This document shows, in pieces, positions 1 through 5,245 of a stretch of DNA of 5,597 bases (positions within the stretch are counted from its first letter, which is position 1; every line of letters begins with the position of its first letter). The DNA lies in contig DAOUMU010000498.1 in the NCBI GenBank assembly GCA_034409055.1, positions 1-5,597 of the forward strand, given 5' to 3'. This DNA comes from DAOUMU01 sp034409055. Its GTDB lineage: Bacteria > Chloroflexota > Anaerolineae > 4572-78 > J111. The position numbers and the translations under genes were made by a program. The notes under the pieces are model-generated. The model was not told the DNA's origin. It was given only the letters and a program-made list of their open reading frames with translations, and did not search any database.

Positions 1-34
1 CTAGTGTTTTGTTAAAAAAATTATGATGGGTTAA
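1..34 (+). repeat. Left terminal inverted repeat of the IS630 element (with CTAG target)
   Basis: This 34-nt end matches the reverse complement of 1212-1245 at 31 of 34 positions. The first 19 bases, CTAGTGTTTTGTTAAAAAA, are identical. It lies just past the transposase stop codon (47-49). Confidence 0.9.
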
Positions 35-1242
35 TATAGCACTGAGTTATCCTGAAATGTGATCCAGTTTAGGGTAGAAACGTTTGAACTTATCACGGGC
101 GAGTGCCGGTGTAAATTGCCAGTTAACGGTAGCGGATACCTCATTACGTTGCTGAGCTAAGGTCAGCACTTCTTGTTCAAGCAGTTGCCTCGAATCGAGG
201 CGGCGATTGAGACATTGACGAGCGATGACCGAGAGTTCAATTTCAACCATGTTGAGCCAACTGGCGTTCTTGGGTGTATAGTTCATCTCGAATTGTTTGG
301 CCATGGCTAAAGCCTCGGCCGGGGGCAAAATTGTATAGAAGGCACTGGGCCGATGGGTATTGAGATTGTCTTGCACAATCTGCAAAACATCGGCCTGTGG
401 ATTATGAACCGTCTTAAGCCTAACCATAAATTGAGCATACTCCTTAGCCGTGCGGCGGGGCGTGACTTGAACCACGCGCTGACCGGTGTGGGGCTGAAAA
501 GCAATCAAAATATTGCAGACCCCCTTGCGTTCATAATGGTGATCGTAGCGCCATTTTTTGCCCGGTTTCATCGGGATCGGCACCAGAATATCACCCAGCA
601 ACTGGCACGGTCGTTCATCAAAACACCACAGGGGCCGCTTGGGGTCGTAGGGTTGGCCATACAGATCCAAGATCTGCTCCATCCGCCAGATGAACAAAGG
701 GGTCAACTCCCCGATGCACCACTGAGTTTTTAGATGGGGCTGCAATTCGTTTTTTTTTAGAATATTACGCACACTTTGGTAAGAGATGCGATCTATGTAT
801 TCCAATTCGACCACTTTATCGGCCAGCAACCGCAAGCTCCACTTGCTTCTGCCGGCTGGCGCTTTGGTGCAGGCCAAAGCGGTTATCTTGGCTCTGGTCT
901 GGACACTGATGCCGATGGGTCTGCCGCTGCGTGGTTTCTCATTGATGGCCGCTTCCAGTCCTGCCTGGGCATATCTTTTCCGTATCCGTTCCACCGTACC
1001 CACGGAGACATCGACCCGCGCTGCAATCTCTTGGTCCTTTTTGCCCTCATCGGCTAGCAGTAGCAGCTGGGCTCGTTTCACTTTTCTTACTTTTTCGGTC
1101 CCTTGCCTGGTCAGCTTTTTCAGTTGGCTTCGTTCTTCATCCTTTAGTTTTACTTTGTATTGCTTTTTCATGGCCTCTGCCTCCTGTTCCTATCTCTTTA
1201 TTTGGCAGAGTTTAACCCTTTATAACTTTTTTAACAAAACAC
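4..1242 (-). mobile_element. IS630-family insertion sequence, apparently complete
   Basis: A 1239-bp element with one transposase gene filling almost all of it. The ends are near-perfect inverted repeats, and the outermost bases on both sides read CTAG. IS630 elements insert at a TA (for IS630 itself within CTAG) and duplicate that dinucleotide. The best reading is therefore C-TA at the left, the element at 4-1242, and TA-G at the right (TA at 2-3 and 1243-1244). The left flank beyond base 1 is outside the window, so the target duplication cannot be confirmed. The transposase is full length with its catalytic residues present, so the copy could be active. It lies downstream of the sugar genes and interrupts none of them; it landed at the edge of a repeat-rich intergenic region. 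Confidence 0.9.
47..1171 (-). CDS. IS630-family DDE transposase
   Basis: This 374-aa protein is the transposase of the surrounding element. It cuts and joins DNA at the element's inverted repeats. The N-terminal part (about residues 30-70) reads as a helix-turn-helix DNA-binding domain, with a DQEIAARVDVSVGTVERI helix pair, followed by the basic KPRSGRP linker typical of IS630 proteins. The C-terminal half is an RNase H-like DDE domain: Asp185 in CFDE, Asp268 in VQDNLNTH and Glu310 in ASWLNMVEIE. The 41 residues between the second Asp and the Glu are more than in the textbook DD34E group. They fit, from memory, the IS630 subgroup with the DNLNTH and ASWLNM(V/A)EIE motifs. The start at 1169-1171 has a strong AGGAGG (cctcct at 1180-1185) 8 nt upstream. 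No frameshift or stop is seen. Confidence 0.94.
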   Translation of the reverse strand: MKKQYKVKLKDEERSQLKKLTRQGTEKVRKVKRAQLLLLADEGKKDQEIAARVDVSVGTVERIRKRYAQAGLEAAINEKPRSGRPIGISVQTRAKITALACTKAPAGRSKWSLRLLADKVVELEYIDRISYQSVRNILKKNELQPHLKTQWCIGELTPLFIWRMEQILDLYGQPYDPKRPLWCFDERPCQLLGDILVPIPMKPGKKWRYDHHYERKGVCNILIAFQPHTGQRVVQVTPRRTAKEYAQFMVRLKTVHNPQADVLQIVQDNLNTHRPSAFYTILPPAEALAMAKQFEMNYTPKNASWLNMVEIELSVIARQCLNRRLDSRQLLEQEVLTLAQQRNEVSATVNWQFTPALARDKFKRFYPKLDHISG

Positions 1243-1245
1243 TAG
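1212..1245 (-). repeat. Right terminal inverted repeat of the IS630 element (with CTAG target)
   Basis: This is the reverse complement of the left end with three mismatches in 34 nt. It lies upstream of the transposase ribosome-binding site, so any promoter for the gene must overlap this end or lie in the roughly 25 nt between them. Chromosomal sequence beginning AGATACACAGAG follows. Confidence 0.9.
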
Positions 1246-1323
1246 AGATACACAGAGAAAATATAATGGCAGTTCCGAAAAAATACCTGTGCCCGGTACG
1301 GGTAATTGTCCCAACTCCGTGAA

Positions 1324-1358
1324 CCCACAGGGCAAGTGACGTGAAGCGTGAAACGTGA
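1324..1358. repeat. 35-nt repeat, inverted copy at 1572-1606
   Basis: The sequence matches the reverse complement of 1572-1606 at 33 of 35 positions and combines a CAGGGCAAGTG block with the heptamer run. In addition, 1321-1336 (GAACCCACAGGGCAAG) is exactly the reverse complement of 1607-1622. The left segment therefore has two adjacent inverted partners downstream. Confidence 0.85.
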
Positions 1359-1408
1359 TGTTTTTACGCCATAAACCCTCACGTTTCACGTTTTACGCTT
1401 CACGTCAC
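1336..1408. repeat. Long hairpin: 23-nt inverted repeat made of heptamers
   Basis: Arm 1336-1358 pairs with 1386-1408 over 23 positions, with a single non-Watson-Crick pair (a possible G-U in RNA), around a 27-nt loop. Each arm is a run of 7-mers: read on the minus strand, the left arm is CACGTTT, CACGCTT, CACGTCA; the right arm reads CACGTTT, TACGCTT, CACGTCA on the plus strand. It could fold in RNA from either strand, but neither arm is followed by a U-tract, so it is not a standard terminator. Confidence 0.85.
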
Positions 1409-1508
1409 CGAAAGTTTTGGGATGATTTAAATTTCGAAACTCCCTAAAAAGTTCCTCTGTGCCCTGTGTCTTCTCCGTGTTTTCTGTGTACTGACCGCTC
1501 TAAACTTT

Positions 1509-1543
1509 GCACTCCACGCTCCACGCTTGACGCTGTGACGTGT
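1509..1543 (+). repeat. Heptamer cluster (ACGCTNN type)
   Basis: Successive 7-mers read GCACTCC, ACGCTCC, ACGCTTG, ACGCTGT and GACGTGT. The exact 7-nt spacing with drift inside each unit marks a degenerate tandem heptamer array. It shares its core with the clusters at 1337-1407, 1566-1593 and 1623-1657. Confidence 0.7.
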
Positions 1544-1565
1544 TGCCTATTGCGTAATTAAACTT

Positions 1566-1622
1566 CATGTTTCACGTTTCACGCTTCACGCCACTTGCCC
1601 TGCGGGCTTGCCCTGTGGGTTC
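1566..1622 (+). repeat. Heptamer cluster plus doubled CTTGCCCTG block
   Basis: Four heptamers run in register from 1566 to 1593: CATGTTT, CACGTTT, CACGCTT, CACGCCA. They are followed by two copies of CTTGCCCTGYGGG (1594-1606 and 1607-1619). Segment 1572-1606 is the inverted partner of 1324-1358, and 1607-1622 is the exact inverted partner of 1321-1336. Confidence 0.8.
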
Positions 1623-1657
1623 CCGCTCTCCGCTTTCCGCTCCCCGCTCTACGCTTA
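1623..1657 (+). repeat. Heptamer cluster (CCGCTNN type) next to the kinase stop
   Basis: Five in-register 7-mers read CCGCTCT, CCGCTTT, CCGCTCC, CCGCTCT and ACGCTTA. The run ends only 6 nt from the xylulokinase stop codon, so it would be transcribed as the start of that gene's 3' untranslated region. Confidence 0.75.
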
Positions 1658-1663
1658 ACCCGA

Positions 1664-3163
1664 CTAGGCCAGGTTACTCAAGCCGTGCGACACCTCTTTC
1701 AAGGCCGGATAGAGGGCCCGATATTGAGCATAGAACGGCTCGTATTTGGCTACGGTTTCCGGTTGGGGCGAGGTTGAGCCGGTTACTTTGACGCAGGTCT
1801 GGCAGGCGGTGTCCACGTCGGGCCAGGCCCCGGCCCCAACGCCGGCCAGCAGGGCCGCGCCATAGGCTGCGCCCTCAGTGGTGTTGACCGTAACCAGCTC
1901 CACGTCGAGCACGTCGGCCATAATCTGCCGCCACAGGTCGCTCTTGGCCCCGCCACCGGATACCCGGACCTGCTTGATTTCGGCCAGGCCGGCTGACTTG
2001 ATCAGCTCGAAGCTGTCCCGCAGGCCAAAGGATACCCCCTCCAGCACCGCCCGGGTCAGGTGGGCCTGGCTGTGCCGCACGGTCAGGCCGACGAATGCGC
2101 CCCGGGCCAGGGGGTCGGGATGGGGGGTGCGTTCGCCGGTCAGGTAGGGCAGGAAGAGCAGGCCTTCGCTGCCGGGTGGGGCCTCGGCGGCCGGGGCCAG
2201 CAGCGCGTCGAAGTCGACGCCGGAAGCCAGGGTGTCTCGATACCAGCGCAGGCTGCCCGCGGCCGAGAGCATAACCCCCATCAGGTGCCAGCGACCGGGC
2301 ACGGCGTGGCAGAAGGCGTGCAAGCGCCCCTCCGGTTCGATAAACGGCTCGCCCGTACTGGCAAAGACCACGCCCGAGGTGCCCAGGGTCAGGGCGATGA
2401 TGCCCGGTTGGACGGCTCCCACGCCCACGGCCTGGGCCGCCTGGTCACCCCCGCCGCCGACCACGGGGGTACCGGCTTTTAAGCCGGTGGCCTCGGCCAC
2501 TGCGGCTGAGACCTGGCCGGTCACTTCGGGACCTTCGTGGGTGGGGGGCAGCCACTCGGCCGGGATATCCAGGGCCTGCAACAGTTCGGCCGACCAATCC
2601 CGGTCGGCCAGGTTGAACAGGAGCGTACCGGCCCCGCCGGCCCGGTCCGTGCCGTAGCTGCCGGTCAGCTTGAAGCGGACGTAATCTTTGGGCAGCAGAA
2701 TCTGCCTGGCTTTGGCAAACAGGTCCGGCTCATTTTTCTGCACCCACAGAATTTTGGGGGCGGTGAAGCCGGTCAAGGCATCGTTGCCGGTGATCTTGAT
2801 CAGATTTGCTTTACCCAACCGCTCCCGAATGTCGTCACATTCGGCGCCCGTGCGCTGGTCGTTCCAGAGGATGGCCGGCCGCAAAACCTGGCCCGCTTCG
2901 TCCAGCAGGGTCAGGCCGTGCATCTGGCCGGTCAGGCCGATGGCGACTACCTCGTCGCCGGAGATGCCGGTCTCCTTCAATACTTGTTGGATACTGTTGA
3001 CGGTTCCGTCCCACCAATCGGCCGGGTCCTGTTCACTCCACAGGGGCTGGGGGGTGGACAGGGCCAGCTCGGTGGTGGCTGCTCCGGCCACGCCCCCTTT
3101 TTCGTCAATCAGCAGGGCTTTAACGCCGGTGGTTGATGCGTCGATGCCTAAGAAATAAGCCAT
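1664..3163 (-). CDS. xylB: Xylulokinase (FGGY family carbohydrate kinase)
   Basis: This cytoplasmic kinase uses ATP to phosphorylate D-xylulose to D-xylulose 5-phosphate, the entry point to the pentose phosphate pathway. At 499 aa it has normal family length and both FGGY domains. The N-terminal domain opens with FLGIDASTTGVKALL (residues 4-18; Asp8 in the phosphate-binding fold) and carries GLTGQMHG (76-83), the substrate-binding signature of xylulokinases, then WNDQRTG (100-106). GGGGDQAAQAVG (236-247) contains the expected catalytic base, Asp240. The C-terminal domain has LTLGTSG (258-264), LPYLTGERTPHPDP (338-351), VSGGGAKSDLWRQ (401-413) and EGAAYGAALLA (430-440), the usual nucleotide-binding elements. 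The ATG start has AAGGAG (ctcctt at 3171-3176) 7 nt upstream. It is the last gene of the three-gene sugar cluster, 130 nt after the isomerase-like gene. Another ketose is possible as substrate, but GQMHG favours xylulose. Confidence 0.94.
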   Translation of the reverse strand: MAYFLGIDASTTGVKALLIDEKGGVAGAATTELALSTPQPLWSEQDPADWWDGTVNSIQQVLKETGISGDEVVAIGLTGQMHGLTLLDEAGQVLRPAILWNDQRTGAECDDIRERLGKANLIKITGNDALTGFTAPKILWVQKNEPDLFAKARQILLPKDYVRFKLTGSYGTDRAGGAGTLLFNLADRDWSAELLQALDIPAEWLPPTHEGPEVTGQVSAAVAEATGLKAGTPVVGGGGDQAAQAVGVGAVQPGIIALTLGTSGVVFASTGEPFIEPEGRLHAFCHAVPGRWHLMGVMLSAAGSLRWYRDTLASGVDFDALLAPAAEAPPGSEGLLFLPYLTGERTPHPDPLARGAFVGLTVRHSQAHLTRAVLEGVSFGLRDSFELIKSAGLAEIKQVRVSGGGAKSDLWRQIMADVLDVELVTVNTTEGAAYGAALLAGVGAGAWPDVDTACQTCVKVTGSTSPQPETVAKYEPFYAQYRALYPALKEVSHGLSNLA

Positions 3164-3169
3164 GATTTA

Positions 3170-3183
3170 GCTCCTTTTGTGGG
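3170..3183. repeat. 14-nt direct repeat containing the xylB ribosome-binding site (copy 1)
   Basis: GCTCCTTTTGTGGG occurs here and again, identical, at 3262-3275. On the minus strand it reads CCCACAAAAGGAGC. This copy supplies the AAGGAG that sets the kinase start; the other has no start codon at a suitable distance. The palindrome lies between the two copies. Confidence 0.85.
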
Positions 3184-3227
3184 ATCTCTATTCAAGATAG
3201 GGCAGAGATGGTTGCAGTTTTGACACC

Positions 3228-3257
3228 CCGTAGGACAAACTTAAGTTTGTCCTACGG
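3228..3257. repeat. Perfect 30-nt palindrome
   Basis: The 30 bases are exactly self-complementary around the centre at 3242/3243 (arm CCGTAGGACAAACTT). The ends read CGTAG and CTACG, like the outer stem of the tandem array at 5246-5597 and the right arm at 3288-3299. With no unpaired loop it could extrude as a cruciform or bind a dimeric protein. In the minus direction it is followed by GGGTGTC rather than a T-run, so it is not an obvious terminator for the isomerase-like gene. Confidence 0.9.
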
Positions 3258-3261
3258 AGCG

Positions 3262-3275
3262 GCTCCTTTTGTGGG
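3262..3275. repeat. 14-nt direct repeat, orphan ribosome-binding-site copy (copy 2)
   Basis: This is identical to 3170-3183, 92 nt away. The AAAAGGAG it encodes on the minus strand is followed by CCGCTCCGTAGG and no ATG, GTG or TTG in range, so it appears to be a relic of duplication or insertion. Confidence 0.85.
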
Positions 3276-3297
3276 GCAAGACGGACACTTGCCCTAC
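3271..3297. repeat. Imperfect inverted repeat spanning the isomerase-like stop codon
   Basis: GTGGGGCAAG (3271-3280) pairs with CTTGCCCTAC (3288-3297) apart from one G-T, around a 7-nt loop. The right arm includes the stop codon at 3294-3296, so the hairpin begins within the last codon or so of the gene. Minus-strand sequence after it is CAAAAGGAGC, not a U-tract. Confidence 0.75.
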
Positions 3298-4331
3298 GAT
3301 TTTCCCATCAGGGCCCGGATGATTTCCATTTCCAACAGTTCGTAGTTGCGCTCGGCAATCAGTGCCTCCAGACGCTCGGTGTTCAGGCCACGAACCAGGT
3401 CGAGCAGGGCCAGGAAGATTTCCCGGCTGTTGCTCAGGTGTTGGCTGGCCTGTTCGGCTTTTTGGGTGCGCATGGCTTTGACGTCCAGGCCCACGAACTC
3501 GCCGTTTTGACCGTAGCCGTTGCGATCCAGCACCCAGACCTGCATGAAGGCCCGTCGCAGGTCAACCGAGCCAAAGGCTTTGTCCTGGTCGAACTTCAGG
3601 CCGTTTTGATCGTTCAGGTGGACGCTCCACAGTTTTTTGTGGGCCAGGGCGTAAGCCATTTCGTCTGACGGGTCCAGGCCGGCCAAAATGGCGTGGGCCG
3701 ACTCGACCAGGCTGCCGACCCGGTTCGGGTCGTCGGTCAGGTAGGCCAGGCCAATAGCGTGGCCGATGGTGGGGATGTAGGCCAGGTCCATCGGCTCGTT
3801 CGGTTTGGGTTCAATCAGGATTTTAATGTTCGGGTCGTGGGCCAACATCTTGTTGATGGCCGTGACCAGTCGCTCTACGGCCAGACTGGCGTCTTTGGCC
3901 TCGCGGATGTAGGTTCCCTCGCGGGCCAGCCAGAGGACGATTTTGTCCGTGTCGAGCACATTGGCGATGTCTATGGCCTGCAGGCTGCGCTCCAGGGCGT
4001 ATTGGCGTTCGGCCTCGTCGTTGGCGGTGTAGCCCCCATCAATGGTGCGCGGGTCTTCCCACAGCCGGGGGGCGACAAATTCGGCCACCAGCCCCTCGCC
4101 ATCCAGTATGCCCCGCATTTCTTTGGCGGCCTGCTCAACTTCGGCCCCGGACAGATCGTTCAGATTGGGCACGGCGTCGTCGTCGTGAAACTGGACGCCG
4201 TCGAAGCCCAACTTTTTGTACTGAACCAGTTTTTCGGCAAAGGGTACGCTGGGCCGGACCGGTGGCCCAAAAGGGTCGGCCCCTTCGTGGATGTTCCACG
4301 GACCGAATGAAAAACGAAAGGTGCCTTGCAT
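3294..4331 (-). CDS. Xylose isomerase-like TIM barrel sugar isomerase
   Basis: This probable metal-dependent aldose-ketose isomerase is expected to convert D-xylose to D-xylulose for the next gene, the kinase. It resembles short actinobacterial-type xylose isomerases throughout: GVQFHDDD (residues 45-52, with His49 and Asp52 at the catalytic His54/Asp57 positions), DGGYTAND (98-105), IVLWLAREG (131-139), ILIEPKPNEP (171-180, Glu174 and Lys176), PTIGHA (187-192), ESAH (210-213, metal-binding Glu210 and His213), LKFDQD (245-250, Asp248 and Asp250) and GLDVKAMRTQ (281-290, Asp283). One ligand differs: the Asp245 position of Streptomyces-type XylA is His238, in SVHLNDQNG. At 345 aa it is shorter than the roughly 390-440 aa of classical XylA, missing part of the C-terminal tail. 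GAGGAG (ctcctc at 4340-4345) lies 8 nt before the ATG. The gene starts 45 nt after the upstream epimerase stop, so co-transcription is likely. The substrate could be another aldose, and xylA is not assigned. Confidence 0.82.
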   Translation of the reverse strand: MQGTFRFSFGPWNIHEGADPFGPPVRPSVPFAEKLVQYKKLGFDGVQFHDDDAVPNLNDLSGAEVEQAAKEMRGILDGEGLVAEFVAPRLWEDPRTIDGGYTANDEAERQYALERSLQAIDIANVLDTDKIVLWLAREGTYIREAKDASLAVERLVTAINKMLAHDPNIKILIEPKPNEPMDLAYIPTIGHAIGLAYLTDDPNRVGSLVESAHAILAGLDPSDEMAYALAHKKLWSVHLNDQNGLKFDQDKAFGSVDLRRAFMQVWVLDRNGYGQNGEFVGLDVKAMRTQKAEQASQHLSNSREIFLALLDLVRGLNTERLEALIAERNYELLEMEIIRALMGKS

Positions 4332-4376
4332 GGTTGAAGCTCCTCAGAATTGTAAGTTTGATGGTAACTTGATCGC

Positions 4377-5222
4377 TTATTCGGCTCCCAGAGATTTGAG
4401 ATATTCGTAGCTCTGCAGCAAGTTGTCGTCCCCGGCCACTTCCAGGGTGGTGTATTCCAGATTGGGAGCATCTTTTAACACCTCGAAGACGCCAGCGATG
4501 TCGATGACGCCCTGGCCCAGGGGCACCAGGCCCATGCCGCAGCCCCACATCTTACCCCGCTGCTCTTCCCACTCGGCCGGCAGGTCCTTCCAATGGAGGT
4601 GCTGGATGCGGTCCTTAAAAGCCTTGGCCATTTCCACGGGATCGGCCCCGCCCAGCCAGGAGTTACCGGTATCCATGTTCACGGCCAGATGATCTGGCGC
4701 GCCCAGGGCATCGATAATGGTCTGCATGCCCTCGATTGAGTCGGTCAGCGGACCGTGCGGCTCCAGGAGAACGGTCACGCCCAGGTCTCCGGCCAGGCGC
4801 ACCGGCTCGTACAGTTTATCGGCAATAACCAGCACACTCTCCTCGGGGGACAACTTGTGGGCCCACTCGGTCTTCGGGTGACCCTCCGTGGTAATAACGT
4901 GCTTCACCCCCATACTGGCGGCCAGCCGGATGGCCTTGATGATTTCGCTGGTCCCGAACCGGGCCGGCGAGACCGGGTCCAACAGGGTGGCGTGAGCGCA
5001 CACGCTGGTAATCTCTAAGCCGTGTTTCTCAAACAGACGCCGGACGTCCAGCGGGTTATCGTCCAGGCTGACCGTGGCGGCGAAGCCGTAATCCCGTCCC
5101 AGCGAACTGCCGGGATGGCTGTCGGTCACGTCAGCGTACTTGAAGCCCATATCGGCGATACGCTGCAATTGATGATCGAGCGTTTGGAATGGATCGATTA
5201 AAGCAAAGCATCCGACTTTCAT
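4377..5222 (-). CDS. Sugar phosphate isomerase/epimerase (xylose isomerase-like TIM barrel, AP endonuclease 2 family)
   Basis: This 281-aa cytoplasmic TIM barrel protein belongs to the large family that includes IolE/IolI-type dehydratases and isomerases, hydroxypyruvate isomerase and ketose 3-epimerases (Pfam AP_endonuc_2). Its likely metal ligands fall in the family's order: Glu154 in LLEPHG, Asp184 in VNMDTGN, His210 in QHLHWKD and Glu261 in TLEVAGD. The barrel starts directly at MKVGCFALID with no signal peptide. The chosen ATG (5220-5222) has a GGAGAGG purine stretch just upstream. An in-frame ATG 51 codons earlier would run through the tandem repeats and give a non-conserved tail, so it was not used. 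It is the first gene of the cluster and probably works on a sugar or sugar acid related to the isomerase and kinase substrates. The exact reaction cannot be read from sequence. Confidence 0.85.
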   Translation of the reverse strand: MKVGCFALIDPFQTLDHQLQRIADMGFKYADVTDSHPGSSLGRDYGFAATVSLDDNPLDVRRLFEKHGLEITSVCAHATLLDPVSPARFGTSEIIKAIRLAASMGVKHVITTEGHPKTEWAHKLSPEESVLVIADKLYEPVRLAGDLGVTVLLEPHGPLTDSIEGMQTIIDALGAPDHLAVNMDTGNSWLGGADPVEMAKAFKDRIQHLHWKDLPAEWEEQRGKMWGCGMGLVPLGQGVIDIAGVFEVLKDAPNLEYTTLEVAGDDNLLQSYEYLKSLGAE

Positions 5223-5229
5223 GATTATT

Positions 5230-5238
5230 CCTCTCCTT
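5230..5238 (-). promoter_or_regulatory. Ribosome-binding site of the isomerase/epimerase gene
   Basis: On the minus strand this reads AAGGAGAGG, ending 7 nt before the ATG at 5220-5222. It fixes the start there rather than at the upstream in-frame ATG (5376-5378), which lies inside a repeat unit and lacks a purine-rich site. Confidence 0.8.
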
Positions 5239-5245
5239 AAAATAT

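Larger units (their letters stand above)
1246..1663. other. Gene-free intergenic region filled with short repeats
   Basis: These 418 nt between the IS and the kinase stop codon contain no credible gene. Open frames here are built from repeats and lack ribosome-binding sites. Contents in order: CACAGAG-like sequence (1246-1262); a small cccg/cggg hairpin (1292-1302); a large hairpin built of heptamers (1336-1408); a second CACAGAG-like stretch on the other strand (about 1453-1492); and three further heptamer clusters (1509-1543, 1566-1593, 1623-1657). The region lies downstream of the kinase and so is expected to be its 3' untranslated region. None of the hairpins is followed by a T-run in the minus direction, so no intrinsic terminator is called. 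Confidence 0.75.
3164..3293. other. Structured 130-nt spacer between the isomerase-like gene and xylB
   Basis: The spacer holds, in kinase reading order, a TAG-overlapping imperfect inverted repeat, a Shine-Dalgarno-like AAAAGGAGC with no start codon after it, a 30-nt perfect palindrome, a small ATCTCT/AGAGAT hairpin (3184-3189 with 3204-3209), and the real kinase ribosome-binding site. It is long and structured for an operon spacer, so it could reduce readthrough, process the transcript, or be inserted repeat DNA. No promoter with clear -35 and -10 boxes is seen. Confidence 0.6.

Noticed and set aside
353..1322. Plus-strand open frames across the transposase
   Set aside because: They are antisense to a full-length transposase; one also runs out through the inverted repeat into non-coding DNA.
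1567..1791. Small plus-strand gene overlapping the kinase 3' end
   Set aside because: It consists of heptamer repeats plus antisense kinase sequence, with no ribosome-binding site.
2060..3136. Plus-strand open frames of 140-199 codons opposite the xylulokinase gene
   Set aside because: They are shadows of a GC-rich gene with clear family motifs on the minus strand, and their products are low-complexity Gly/Gln-rich.
3252..3270. Plus-direction intrinsic terminator (GGAGC/GCTCC then TTTT)
   Set aside because: The stem is 5 bp with one base between the arms and only four T, and no gene is transcribed in that direction.
3438..4310. Plus-strand open frames opposite the isomerase-like gene
   Set aside because: They mirror a well-supported minus-strand gene and show no recognisable protein features.
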